Shown piece by piece: positions 17,397 through 28,033 of a stretch of 64,000 bases of DNA. Source of the DNA: Micromonospora sp. WMMD1082 (lineage in GTDB: Bacteria; Actinomycetota; Actinomycetes; Mycobacteriales; Micromonosporaceae); the NCBI RefSeq assembly GCF_029626175.1, contig NZ_JARUBM010000002.1:5597001-5661000 (forward strand), in the 5' to 3' direction. Position 1 is the stretch's first letter. Each line of letters opens with the position of its first letter. A program made the position numbers and the translations under genes. The notes under the pieces are model-generated. The model saw only the letters and a program-made list of their open reading frames with translations, ran no database searches and was not told where the DNA came from.

Positions 17397-17417
17397 CTTG
17401 AGCCATACACGCTCAAC
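17397..17417. promoter_or_regulatory. HAIR element (HspR operator) ahead of lon
   Basis: CTTGAGC-N7-GCTCAAC, one symmetric base change per arm from the HAIR consensus CTTGAGT-N7-ACTCAAG, ending 22 bp before the lon ATG. HspR is the heat-shock repressor known to control lon, clpB and dnaK operons in Streptomyces. The position would let HspR block the lon promoter until heat shock. Confidence 0.85.
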
Positions 17418-17439
17418 TCAATGCGATTGCAGGTGTTCG

Positions 17440-19775
<2,336 letters not shown>

Positions 19776-19776
<1 letters not shown>

Positions 19777-19850
19777 GCACCGTAGGGAAGGGATCCGGCC
19801 AGCACCCTAGGCAAGGGATCCGGCCAGCATCCTTGGGAAGGGCTCCCGCC
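19776..19850. repeat. three 25-bp tandem repeats after lon
   Basis: Exact 25-bp periodicity (19776, 19801, 19826), consensus AGCACCCTAGGGAAGGGATC plus CGGCC. The third unit supplies the left arm of the terminator that follows. The first unit begins at the last base of the lon stop codon. Confidence 0.85.
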
Positions 19851-19871
19851 AGCACCGGCGGGGGCCCTTCC
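19836..19871. terminator. bidirectional hairpin between lon and the helicase
   Basis: GGAAGGGCTCCCGCC, loop AGCACC, GGCGGGGGCCCTTCC: a 15-bp near-perfect stem between convergent genes, so it can end both transcripts. Confidence 0.85.
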
Positions 19872-19878
19872 TCGCGCC

Positions 19879-21582
19879 TCAGCGGCGGTCGTCGCGGTCG
19901 CGGCGTACGGTGGCCTTGCGGCCCTTGATGGTGCTGCCGCGCAGCCCGGCGATGACCTCGTCGGCGACCGAGATCGGCACCTCCACCAGGGAGAAACGGT
20001 CGGCGATCTCGATCGATCCGATGTCCCGGCCGCGCACCCGGGTCTCCCCGGTGATCGCGCCCACCAGGTCCTGCGGGCGCACCCCGGCCCGCCGGCCCAC
20101 CCCGATGAAGACCTGCGTGGTGCCGCTGGTGCGGGGGCGCGCCGGTCGGCGCTCGCCCCGGCTCTCGTACCCCGGTCGCCCCTCCCGGCCCTCGCGGGGC
20201 GGGCGGACCGCGACCTGCGGGATCTCCTCCTCGGCCTCGTCGGAGCCGGGCAGGACCGCCTCGTGGGCCAGCTTCACCGCGGCGAGCGCCACCTCCATCA
20301 GGTCGAACTCGTCGCTGAGCGTCTCGACGATCACCCGGAACGGGTCCAGGTCGTCGGTCAGCAGGCTCTCCCGCAGGGCGGCCTGGGTCAGCTCGAGCCG
20401 GCGGTTCCGCAGGTCGGCGACGGTGGGGATCTTGTCGATCAGGATCCGCTGCCCGGTGACCCGCTCGATGGTCTTGAGCATCCGGTGCTCGCGCGGCTCG
20501 GCCAGGGTGATCGCCACGCCCTCCCGGCCGGCCCGCCCCACCCGGCCGATGCGGTGCACGTACGACTCGGGGGCCGACGGCACGTCGTAGTTGACCACGT
20601 GGCTGAGCTGCTCGACATCCAGCCCACGGGCCGCCACGTCGGTGGCGACCAGCAGGTCGGCGGTGCCGGCGCGGAGCCGGCCCATGACCCGGTCGCGCTG
20701 TTCCTGGCTCATCCCGCCGTGCAGCGCCTCGGCCCGGTAACCGCGACCGTTCATCGTCTCGGTGAGCCGGTCGACCTCCTCCCGGCTGCGGCAGAACACG
20801 ATCGCCGCCGTGGGGGACTCGACGTCCAGCACCCGGCCCAGCGCCGCCGGCTTGTGCGCCCGCGCCACCAGGTACGCGCTCTGCCGCACCAGGGGTGTCT
20901 CGCCGGCCACCGCCGGCTCGCGGGTGATGAGGATACGCACCGGATCGTTCAGGTGCGCCCGGGCCATCCCGTCGATGCGTGCCGGCATGGTGGCCGAGAA
21001 GAGCACCGTCTGCCGCTGTTCGGGGGCGTGCTCCAGGATCGCGTCGATGTCCTCGGCGAAGCCCATGTCGAGCATCTCGTCGGCCTCGTCGAGCACCACC
21101 GTGGCGATGTCGCCGAGCCGCAGCGTGCCCCGGGCGATGTGGTCCAGGGCCCGGCCGGGGGTGGCCACCACGACGTCGACGCCCAGGTCCAGCGCCCGCA
21201 ACTGCCGGCCGATGGGCTGACCGCCGTAGATCGGCAGCACCCGGGCGCCGAGGTCCTTGCCGTAGCGGTGGAACGCCTCGGACACCTGCACCGCGAGTTC
21301 CCGCGTCGGCACCAGCACCAGGGCCAGCGGATCGCCCGCCCGGTCCTCCGGCATCCGCTGCAGCAGCGGCAGCGCGAACGCCGCCGTCTTGCCGGTGCCC
21401 GTCGCCGCCTGCCCGAGCAGATCCTGGCCGGCCAGCAGTGGAGGAATCGCCTCCCGCTGGATGGGGGTGGGCTCCTCGTAGCCGAGCGCGGCGAGCGCGG
21501 CGAGCAGTTCGGGTCGCAGGCCGAGATCCGCGAAGGCGGGCGGTTCGGTGGACGGGTCGGGCGATACGGGCGTGGAACTCAT
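19879..21582 (-). CDS. deaD: DEAD-box RNA helicase (DeaD/CsdA type)
   Basis: 567-residue ATP-dependent RNA helicase for ribosome assembly and RNA turnover, often cold-induced. Motifs in order: Q motif (PTPIQREAIP), motif I ATGTGKT, PTRELA, ATPGR, DEAD, SAT, ARGLD and HRIGRVGRAG. The C-terminal quarter has a charged linker, then a DbpA-like RNA-binding domain (IGVGRRAGVRPQDLVGAI). ATG 21582 (MSSTPVSPDPS) is chosen because homology starts soon after; frames extending further upstream lack it. The 3' end shares a bidirectional terminator with lon. Confidence 0.95.
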   Translation of the reverse strand: MSSTPVSPDPSTEPPAFADLGLRPELLAALAALGYEEPTPIQREAIPPLLAGQDLLGQAATGTGKTAAFALPLLQRMPEDRAGDPLALVLVPTRELAVQVSEAFHRYGKDLGARVLPIYGGQPIGRQLRALDLGVDVVVATPGRALDHIARGTLRLGDIATVVLDEADEMLDMGFAEDIDAILEHAPEQRQTVLFSATMPARIDGMARAHLNDPVRILITREPAVAGETPLVRQSAYLVARAHKPAALGRVLDVESPTAAIVFCRSREEVDRLTETMNGRGYRAEALHGGMSQEQRDRVMGRLRAGTADLLVATDVAARGLDVEQLSHVVNYDVPSAPESYVHRIGRVGRAGREGVAITLAEPREHRMLKTIERVTGQRILIDKIPTVADLRNRRLELTQAALRESLLTDDLDPFRVIVETLSDEFDLMEVALAAVKLAHEAVLPGSDEAEEEIPQVAVRPPREGREGRPGYESRGERRPARPRTSGTTQVFIGVGRRAGVRPQDLVGAITGETRVRGRDIGSIEIADRFSLVEVPISVADEVIAGLRGSTIKGRKATVRRDRDDRR

Positions 21583-21721
21583 GGGGTCAAGCCTTTCATT
21601 ACGCCCACCTACCCGCTGCGGCGACCACCGGAACGCGCCGCGCCGACCCGCCGCCGCGTGCCGGTGAGCCCCGACCCCTGGTTCGCCGTGGTGGACCCGG
21701 GGCGGCCGTAGCATGCGTGTC

Positions 21722-22297
21722 GTGACCGTCACCGAGCCCGCCAGCGGCCCCCAGGAGGCCCTTCTGCGGCGGGTGATCGGGTGGTTCGCGGCCAACGGCG
21801 TCGGCGACACCAGCCTGCGTGCCCTCGCCGCGGAGATCGGGACGAGCCACCGCATGCTCATCTACCACTTCGGTTCCCGCGAGGGGCTGCTCACCGCGAT
21901 GGTCGACGCCGTCTGGCGGGATCAGCAGCAGCTGTTCGAGTCGCTGCTGCGCGAGGCGGCGGACGACCCGTACGACGGGGCCTGGCGCTTCTGGTCGCGG
22001 CTCGCCGACGACCGCGCGTTCGCGCCGCTGTTCTTCGAGATGGCGGCGGCGGCGATGCAGGGGCACGCGTGGGCGAGCTCGCTGCGCACGTGGGTCGTCG
22101 TCTGGACCGACCGGCTCGCCCGGTTCTTCGAGGACGTGGGCCACCCGGCCGCGCGGGCGCAGGCCCAGGCGCGCATGGCGATGGCGATGAGCCGGGGCGT
22201 CCTGTTCGAGCTGGCGCTGACCGGTGACCGGGCTGCGGCCGACGCCACCATGGCCGCCTTCCTGGACTCGACCCGGCCGCCGCGCCCGGCCGCGTGA
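21722..22297 (+). CDS. TetR-family transcriptional regulator
   Basis: 191 residues with the N-terminal TetR helix-turn-helix: VIGWFAANGVGDTSLRALAA then GTSHRMLIYHFGSREGLL. The C-terminal two thirds form the ligand-binding helices. GTG 21722 lies 7 nt after TAGCAT (21709-21714), a leaderless layout; ATG 21713 in frame is an alternative. It is convergent with the alpha/beta-hydrolase gene, whose promoter carries a perfect TetR-like operator at 23201-23218, so it is the likely repressor of that gene. Confidence 0.93.
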   Translation: MTVTEPASGPQEALLRRVIGWFAANGVGDTSLRALAAEIGTSHRMLIYHFGSREGLLTAMVDAVWRDQQQLFESLLREAADDPYDGAWRFWSRLADDRAFAPLFFEMAAAAMQGHAWASSLRTWVVVWTDRLARFFEDVGHPAARAQAQARMAMAMSRGVLFELALTGDRAAADATMAAFLDSTRPPRPAA

Positions 22298-22321
22298 CGG
22301 CCGGGGTGGGGGAGGCCCAGC

Positions 22322-23176
22322 TCAGCGGGGCGGCCCGGCGACCTCGGTCGTGACGAACCGGGTGAGTTCCGCCGCGAGCCGGCGCGGCTGGTCCTGGGGC
22401 ACGAGGGTGTAGCTGTCGTCGATCTCCACCAGCCGGCCACGGGGAAACAGCGCCGCGAGCCGGGGCCCGTGCGCGCGGGGCATCAGCTTGTCCTCCGGTG
22501 CCCACACCACGAGCACCGGCCGGTCGAACGAGGCGAGCCGCGCCGTCATGGCCCGCAGCTCGTTTCGGGACGGGGTGGAGAGCGCGAAGGTGCGCAGGTC
22601 CCGCCGGATCGCCGCGTCCTGCTGCGCCGGCCGGAACCAGGCGTCCAGCACCTCGGTGGGGATCGGGCGCTTGCTCATCCATCCCCAGCCGCCCGGTGCG
22701 CGGCGGAACCAGCCGAAGCGTTGGAGCTGCATCGACAACCACACCAGCGCGGGTACGCGGGCGCTCATGGCGATCGCCTTGCCCGGCTTTCCGGGCGGAA
22801 AGTTGTCGAACGCCTCGCAGGCGACCAGCGCCATGCCCGCGAGCCGGTCGGTCGGCCCGTCGGCGACGAGGAACTGCACGCCACCCCAGTCGTTGGCGAC
22901 CAGCGTCACGTCGCGCAGATCCAGCGCCTCGATCAACTCTCCGACCAGCGCGGCGACGCCGCGATGGGTGACCAGCTCCGGTCGCTGCATCGGGCGTCGA
23001 TGGCTGCCGAGCGGCAGCGTCGGGCACACGCAGCGCACGCCCGGGCCCAGCTCGTCGACGACTCGGCGCCACAGGCTCGCGTCCATGTTCACGCCGTGCA
23101 GCAGCACCAGGGTCGGGCCGTCGCCGCCGGTGTCGGTGTAGTCGATCGTCCCGGCGGTCAGGGTGATGGTCGGCAT
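22322..23176 (-). CDS. alpha/beta-hydrolase with Asp nucleophile elbow
   Basis: 284-residue alpha/beta-hydrolase fold protein. The oxyanion region reads LVLLHGVNMDASLW; the nucleophile elbow is LVANDWGGVQF, placing Asp where esterases have Ser, as in haloalkane dehalogenases and epoxide hydrolases. The late acidic residue is present (VVWAPEDKLMP), but the usual GH/SGHF-type catalytic-histidine segment reads DDSYTLVPQDQP, so His appears replaced by Thr. ATG 23176 is preceded by AGGAGGC. Expression is probably controlled by a TetR repressor through the dyad 25 bp upstream. The substrate is unknown. Confidence 0.85.
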   Translation of the reverse strand: MPTITLTAGTIDYTDTGGDGPTLVLLHGVNMDASLWRRVVDELGPGVRCVCPTLPLGSHRRPMQRPELVTHRGVAALVGELIEALDLRDVTLVANDWGGVQFLVADGPTDRLAGMALVACEAFDNFPPGKPGKAIAMSARVPALVWLSMQLQRFGWFRRAPGGWGWMSKRPIPTEVLDAWFRPAQQDAAIRRDLRTFALSTPSRNELRAMTARLASFDRPVLVVWAPEDKLMPRAHGPRLAALFPRGRLVEIDDSYTLVPQDQPRRLAAELTRFVTTEVAGPPR

Positions 23177-23200
23177 CGGCAGTGCCTCCTGTCGATCGCT

Positions 23201-23218
23201 ATGTACCGGATGGTACAT
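23201..23218. promoter_or_regulatory. TetR-type operator upstream of the alpha/beta-hydrolase
   Basis: Perfect dyad ATGTACC-GGAT-GGTACAT, 25 bp before the hydrolase ATG, overlapping its expected promoter. The closest candidate regulator is the convergent TetR gene at 21722. Confidence 0.75.
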
Positions 23219-23395
23219 GAGGTGTCCAGCGGCCGGTGGGTCGCATCGTCCGGGAACGGCCTCCGCGGCGCCGCCGTCCGTGCTGACTTCGTCTGGAGTA
23301 GATAGGAGGATTGTTCGGACTCCTCCCGCTGTGCGTGGTTACGGTGTCGCTGACGGTGACATACGCCGTGACGTCGCGACGGAGAGGACCCGACC

Positions 23396-24364
23396 ATGCG
23401 TGTGCCCAGCCGTAGCCCGAGACAGCAGTCGGGCGCTCCCGTCCCGTACGCCGCGCCGGCCCGCCGTCGCGCGGTGTCCCGGCTGCCGCGCAGCGTCCCC
23501 GCCGCCGTGCCGGACCTGGACGCGTACCGCGATGCCGTGGCCGAGCTGCTGGTCGAGGTGAGCGCGCTGGTCGGCGCGAGCAGTACCAAGGCCCGCCAGG
23601 TGCTGATCGACCAGCGGCTGCGGGAGCCGGCCATCGCGACGGTGCTCGACGCCACCTCCCAGGGCCTGATCGGTGCCCGCGAGACCCTGCTGCTGGAGAT
23701 GGCGCGGTACCAGCCGAACGAGCGCAGCTCCGCCGGCGACCTCACCGCGCTGGTCCGCATCTACCTGCTCTCCCGGATCGACGTGATGTGGTGGCGGGAC
23801 GCGTCCACCTTCCTCACCGACACCGAGGTGCACCGCAGCGCGGAGCTGATCGACCTGGAGTGGCTGCGGCGACGGGACCTGCTGCGGTTCCGGTACACCG
23901 AACAGCCCCGCACGATCGTCGGCCGGGGGGTGCGTGCCCTGCGCCGCCGGGTGCTGCCCGACGCCACCCCGCGTACCGCCGGGTTGTTGTTCCGTCAGGC
24001 CCGTCGCGAGGTGGTCGCCCTGCTCAACGACCTCGGCCGCGAGTTCACCGCGGCCACCCCGGCGGGCACCCCGCCGCTCTGGGTGACCAGCCTGGTCCGC
24101 AGCGCCGAGCACCAGTACCGGCTGCGGCGTCTCGGGTACGCCGCGATGGTGCCCAGCGGTCACTGCCTGGGCTGGGCGGCCGACGTGGAGATGGCCTGGT
24201 ACGGCCGCTTCGGCGTCCGCGACGTGCTGGCCGGGCTGCTGCTGAAGCGGCAGGAGGCCGGTGAGATCAACGTGGTCGACGAGGGGCAGGCGTGGCACAT
24301 CTGCCTCGCCCCGTCCGCGACCCCGCGGCTGCGCCGGGCGTACGAAGCCGAGATGGGGATCTGA
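23396..24364 (+). CDS. M15-like zinc-peptidase-fold protein (DUF5715-like)
   Basis: 322-residue protein without a clear signal peptide. Residues 254-263 read SGHCLGWAAD, an exact match to the M15 (D-Ala-D-Ala carboxypeptidase / hedgehog) zinc motif S-x-H-x-x-G-x-A-x-D; the third zinc ligand would be His301 in QAWH. The catalytic glutamate normally three residues before that His is Gln298 here, so the site may bind zinc without normal peptidase chemistry. The N-terminal 40 residues are Arg/Ala/Pro-rich and the middle is helical. It forms a tight operon with the amidotransferase gene 2 bp downstream. The DUF number is from memory. Confidence 0.75.
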   Translation: MRVPSRSPRQQSGAPVPYAAPARRRAVSRLPRSVPAAVPDLDAYRDAVAELLVEVSALVGASSTKARQVLIDQRLREPAIATVLDATSQGLIGARETLLLEMARYQPNERSSAGDLTALVRIYLLSRIDVMWWRDASTFLTDTEVHRSAELIDLEWLRRRDLLRFRYTEQPRTIVGRGVRALRRRVLPDATPRTAGLLFRQARREVVALLNDLGREFTAATPAGTPPLWVTSLVRSAEHQYRLRRLGYAAMVPSGHCLGWAADVEMAWYGRFGVRDVLAGLLLKRQEAGEINVVDEGQAWHICLAPSATPRLRRAYEAEMGI

Positions 24365-24366
24365 CG

Positions 24367-25977
24367 ATGTGCGGAATCATGCTCAGCATCGGCCCGGAGG
24401 CCGATCCGGCGATCTTCCGGCGGATGCTCGGCGTGCTCGCCCAGCGGGGCGAGGTCACCGAGACCCGGCACGAGAGCGGCCTGCTCGCCGGGGTCCGGCG
24501 GTTGCGGGTGGTGGACCGGGACCGGGCGGTGCAGCCCTGGGTCTCCGCCGACGAGCGCTGGCTGCTCTGCTACAACGGCGAGGTCTTCAACCACCACGAG
24601 CTGCGCGCCGAGCTGACCGGTCTCGGTCACCAGTTCCGCAGCACCAGCGACACCGAGGTCGTGCTCGCCGCGTTCGCGCACTGGGGCGAGCAGGTGGTGA
24701 CCCGGCTGCGCGGCGAGTACGCCTTCACCATCGTCGAACGGGCCACCGGCCGTGCCTATCTGGTGCGGGATCCGCTCGGGGTCAAGCCGCTGTACTGGGC
24801 GCGGACCCCGGGGTGCCTGCACGTGGCGAGCGAGGTCAAGGCGCTGGTCCGGCTCAGGGCGCCGGTGTTCGAGGTGCCGCCGGGGCACCACGGCTGGGTC
24901 GACGCCGACCGGCAGGTCCAGCTGCGCCCGTACGTGGACCTGCTCGCCCTCGGCGCGGGCCTGCCGGTGGTGACGGACCCGGACGAGGCCGCCCTGCTCG
25001 TCCGTACCGCCCTCACCGACAGCATCCGGGTGCGGCTGGACACCGACCTGACCGTGGGGGTGGTGCTCTCCGGCGGCCTGGACAGTTCGCTGGCGCTGCT
25101 GCACGCGGCGCAGCTGCACCCGGACTGCGTGGCGGTGACCGTCGGGGTGCCGGAGAGCCCGGATCTCGCGTACGCGCGGCGGCTGGCGAAGGACCTCGGC
25201 GTGCGGCACGAGGTGATCGAGCTGCGCCCGCGCGACATCCGGCTCGCCGACGTGCGGGAGGCGATCCGGATCTCGGAGCTGACCGAGTACGGCGACATCA
25301 TCAACGCGGTGGTCTCGGTGCCGATCTTCCGCCGGCTGCGGGAGCTGGGCGTCAAGGTGGTGCTCACCGGCGACGGCTCCGACGAGCTGTTCGGCGGCTA
25401 CCCGATGTATCACGAGGTCGGCCCGGAGGCGTCCCGCCGGCTCTTCCTGCACAAGATCCGCAACCTCTGTCGTACGGAGTTGCAGCGGGTCGACCGCACC
25501 AGCATGGGCTTCGGCGTGGAGGCCCGGGTGCCCTTCCTGGACCTGGCCCTGGTCGAGTTGGCGATGCGGCTGCCGGTCGACCTGAAGATGCGCGACGGCC
25601 AGGAGAAGTGGATCGTGCGGCGGGCCTTCGCCGACATGCTGCCCGACTACATCCGGCGCCGGCCGAAGAACCCGATGTCGTACTCCTCGGGGCTGCACGA
25701 GCGGGCCCGGCTCTACAAGCCGCTCTTCGCGCGGCTGCACCGCTCGTTCGGCTACCACCTGCTGGAGCCGGTACGCCGTGACTTCGACAGCGTGCTGATG
25801 CGCTGCGGCAACGACCTGGACGCCGCGCTCGCCGCCGGCCGGGCGAGGCCGGACTACACCGTGCTGGAACACGCCCGCGACCTGGTCGGCGCCGCGCGGT
25901 GGAACGCCGCGCCGATGATGCGGCGGCTGGTCTCCCCGCGCCGCAACCACGGCGACGAGGCGCCGCTGCCCGGCTGA
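24367..25977 (+). CDS. asparagine synthetase-like glutamine amidotransferase (AsnB family)
   Basis: 536 residues. The N-terminal Ntn-hydrolase glutaminase domain starts with the nucleophile Cys2 (MCGIM), followed by YNGEVFNHHELR and SDTEVVLAAF. The C-terminal ATP-pyrophosphatase synthetase domain has SGGLDSS and VVLTGDGSDELFGGY. The reaction is transfer of glutamine amide nitrogen to a carboxylate activated with ATP. Free aspartate is the textbook acceptor, but AsnB paralogues amidate peptidoglycan meso-DAP or modify peptides. The operon partner with a cell-wall-peptidase fold makes a wall or peptide substrate worth considering. ATG is 2 bp after the upstream stop. Confidence 0.9.
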   Translation: MCGIMLSIGPEADPAIFRRMLGVLAQRGEVTETRHESGLLAGVRRLRVVDRDRAVQPWVSADERWLLCYNGEVFNHHELRAELTGLGHQFRSTSDTEVVLAAFAHWGEQVVTRLRGEYAFTIVERATGRAYLVRDPLGVKPLYWARTPGCLHVASEVKALVRLRAPVFEVPPGHHGWVDADRQVQLRPYVDLLALGAGLPVVTDPDEAALLVRTALTDSIRVRLDTDLTVGVVLSGGLDSSLALLHAAQLHPDCVAVTVGVPESPDLAYARRLAKDLGVRHEVIELRPRDIRLADVREAIRISELTEYGDIINAVVSVPIFRRLRELGVKVVLTGDGSDELFGGYPMYHEVGPEASRRLFLHKIRNLCRTELQRVDRTSMGFGVEARVPFLDLALVELAMRLPVDLKMRDGQEKWIVRRAFADMLPDYIRRRPKNPMSYSSGLHERARLYKPLFARLHRSFGYHLLEPVRRDFDSVLMRCGNDLDAALAAGRARPDYTVLEHARDLVGAARWNAAPMMRRLVSPRRNHGDEAPLPG

Positions 25978-26012
25978 CGCCGGACGGCGGCGCCGTCGTC
26001 GGTGCGGCCGGA

Positions 26013-26234
26013 TCAGCCGGCGGGGGGATAGGGGTCGTCCCGGTAGGTGTACTCCGTCTCGATCTTCCCGTCGGCGGTGTGCACCACGAGTTGGCTGGGC
26101 TCGTTGCCGTGTGCCGCCTCGCGCCCGGCGTCGACCGCCCGCTGCTTGGTGTCGTACGTGCCGACGACGGTGCTGCCCTGCTCCACCTTCCAGCCACCGC
26201 CGTCGGGCACCACGTGGTACTCGTTGCGCGTCAT
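26013..26234 (-). CDS. DUF2188-family small protein
   Basis: 73 residues: NEYHVVPDGGGWKVEQGSTV, QRAVDAGREAAHG, and ELVVH-like QLVVHTADGKIETEYTYRDDPYPP, the hallmark layout of DUF2188. The family is small, soluble and of unknown role. ATG 26234 has AGGGG upstream; a longer in-frame stretch to 26330 reads through a terminator-like hairpin and is not credible. Confidence 0.85.
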   Translation of the reverse strand: MTRNEYHVVPDGGGWKVEQGSTVVGTYDTKQRAVDAGREAAHGNEPSQLVVHTADGKIETEYTYRDDPYPPAG

Positions 26235-26315
26235 CTCGCACCCCTTTCCTGGGTGACGGACGAGGTACCCGGGACGCGCGGGAGAAAACGCGACCCCTGT
26301 GGCCGCTGGTACGCG

Positions 26316-26357
26316 ACCGGGCCCGGCCACTCCCGTGCGGGAGCGACCGGGCCCGGT
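26316..26357 (-). terminator. compound GC hairpin after the LVIVD gene
   Basis: Two copies of the palindrome ACCGGGCCCGG flank an inner hairpin ACTCCCGTGCGGGAGC; the whole can fold as one long stem 15 bp beyond the stop of the minus-strand LVIVD gene. Confidence 0.65.
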
Positions 26358-26371
26358 GGAACGCGCTGGCC

Positions 26372-27829
26372 CTACCAGCTCAGGTAGCTGGGCTGGGTCT
26401 GGACGTTCAACTCGCGGAAGTGGACCAGCTTGGCCGTCAACGTCCGCCAGTCGTTGAGTTCGAGCACGTCGAGCCCCTTCTGGATGTCAGAGGAGTAGAT
26501 GTGCCCGTTGTAGTAGTAGGCCGACCAGGAACCGCCCACGATCAGCTGGCTGTCCGACAGCGGACCGCGCTCCCAGAAGCCGATCTCCTTCGGCTTGCGG
26601 GAGTTGGTGAAGTCCCACACCGAGATGCCACCCTGATACCACGCCTGGACCATGATGTCCTTGCCGAGCACCGGGATCAGCGAGCCGTTGTGCGCCACGC
26701 AGTTCTCGGTGTCGCCGTTGGTCCGCGGGATCTTGTAGTAGCTGCGGAACTCCAGCTTCCGGCTGTTGCCCTTGCCGGTGATGTCGTAGATGGCGTTCGC
26801 GCCGCGCTCCGGGCCCACGGCCTCGTTGCAGGTGGCGCCGCCGCCACCGCCCAGCTCGTCGGTGAAGACGACCTTGGTGCCGCGGTTGTTGAAGGTGGCC
26901 GAGTGCCAGAACGCGAAGTTGGTCGTGTCCCGCACGGTGTGCAGCACCCGCGGCGCCTCCCGCTTGCTGATGTCCAGCAGCACCCCGTCGCCCATGCAGG
27001 CGCCGGCGGCGAGGTCCTTCTCCGGGTAGGCGGTGATGTCGTGGCAGCCGGTGGTCGCCGAGGCGCCCGTGCGGCCCTCGTAGCCACCGTCGGGGAAGAG
27101 GTTCGGCGTGGCCACGACGGCCGCGTCGGTCGGCTTCTTCAGCGGCACCTTGACGATGCTGATCGAGTCGTGCGGCGGCTGGCAGTCGGGGAAGGTGTCG
27201 TTCGGGCTGTACGAGGAGACGTACAGGTAGACCGACTTCTTGTCCTTCGCCGGCACCAGGGTGTGGGTGTGGGAGCCGCACGCCGTCTCGACCGACTTGA
27301 TGTAACGGGGACTGGTCTTGTTCTTGACGTCGAAGATCTTGATGCCCTCCCACGACTCCTTGATCGTGGCGGGCTGGGAGACGCTGCTGCACGAGTCGTC
27401 GCTGCGGGACGCGTCGGTCGACAGGAAGAGCAGGTCACCGTAGATGGAGACGTCGTTCTGCGCGCCCGGGCAGAGCACCTGCGACACGATCTTCGGCTTG
27501 CTCGGCCGGGACACGTCGTAGATGACGAAGCCGTCGTAGTTGCCGACGAATGCGTACTTGCCCTGGAAGGCGATGTCGGTGCCGAGCGCCGCGGTGGTGT
27601 CGAACGGCGCCTGCTTCGGCAGGTTGGCGATCAGCTTGAGGTTGGGGCTGCTGGCGATCTCGTCGACACCGAGAGGTGCCTCGACGGCCGCGGCAGGCTC
27701 TACGGCCGTCTGCGAGACCGTCTGCGCGCTGCCGGGTGAGGCAACCGCGATGCTGGCGAGGAGGAGCCCGGTGGCGGCCACACTGACGATACGCAGTTGC
27801 CGCCCCCGTGGCAGGGTCAATTTGACCAT
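26372..27829 (-). CDS. secreted LVIVD-repeat-type beta-propeller protein
   Basis: 485 residues. A signal peptide (LRIVSVAATGLLLASIAVASPGSAQ) is followed by repeating blades: YAFVGNYDGFVIYDVSRPSKP, LLFLSTDASRSDDSC, GIKIFDVKNKTSP, GVLLDISKREAPRVL, GGISVWDFTNSRKP, GLDVLELNDW. This is the pattern of LVIVD-repeat propellers, exported proteins of unknown biochemical role. Several cysteines suggest disulfides. The promoter has TAAGGT at 27867-27872 and a perfect CRP-type dyad centred at about -41.5, so activation by a Crp-like factor is likely. Confidence 0.87.
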   Translation of the reverse strand: MVKLTLPRGRQLRIVSVAATGLLLASIAVASPGSAQTVSQTAVEPAAAVEAPLGVDEIASSPNLKLIANLPKQAPFDTTAALGTDIAFQGKYAFVGNYDGFVIYDVSRPSKPKIVSQVLCPGAQNDVSIYGDLLFLSTDASRSDDSCSSVSQPATIKESWEGIKIFDVKNKTSPRYIKSVETACGSHTHTLVPAKDKKSVYLYVSSYSPNDTFPDCQPPHDSISIVKVPLKKPTDAAVVATPNLFPDGGYEGRTGASATTGCHDITAYPEKDLAAGACMGDGVLLDISKREAPRVLHTVRDTTNFAFWHSATFNNRGTKVVFTDELGGGGGATCNEAVGPERGANAIYDITGKGNSRKLEFRSYYKIPRTNGDTENCVAHNGSLIPVLGKDIMVQAWYQGGISVWDFTNSRKPKEIGFWERGPLSDSQLIVGGSWSAYYYNGHIYSSDIQKGLDVLELNDWRTLTAKLVHFRELNVQTQPSYLSW

Positions 27830-27866
27830 CGGCGAGGCCCTTCGAAAGGGGGATGACGATGGCCGT

Positions 27867-27872
27867 ACCTTA
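27867..27872 (-). promoter_or_regulatory. -10 box of the LVIVD gene
   Basis: TAAGGT on the minus strand, placing the transcript start near 27860, about 30 nt before the ATG. Confidence 0.55.
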
Positions 27873-27893
27873 CCCCCAGAAGAGGGCCATCGA

Positions 27894-27909
27894 TGTGATC
27901 TGAGTCACA
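27894..27909. promoter_or_regulatory. CRP-type binding site
   Basis: TGTGA-TCTGAG-TCACA, an exact 5-6-5 match to the CRP consensus. Its centre (27901.5) lies about 41.5 bp upstream of the start predicted from the TAAGGT box, the class II activator position. No gene on the plus strand could use it. Confidence 0.75.
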
Positions 27910-27912
27910 TGG

Positions 27913-27935
27913 CGTGTCCTTCTTCAGTGGACACG
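27913..27935 (-). terminator. possible terminator of the sugar-nucleotide dehydrogenase gene
   Basis: CGTGTCC-N9-GGACACG, 7-bp arms, about 100 bp beyond the minus-strand stop at 28034 and beside the CRP-type site. Weak stem without T-tract; it could also be an operator half of the same control region. Confidence 0.35.
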
Positions 27936-28033
27936 AGCGCCGCGACCTCGCCCCTCAGGGTACGCCGCGTGACCGCCCGACGTGGACGGTCGCTGGCCGT
28001 TGTCACATCGGTCACCGTGCGCTTGGTGTGTCG

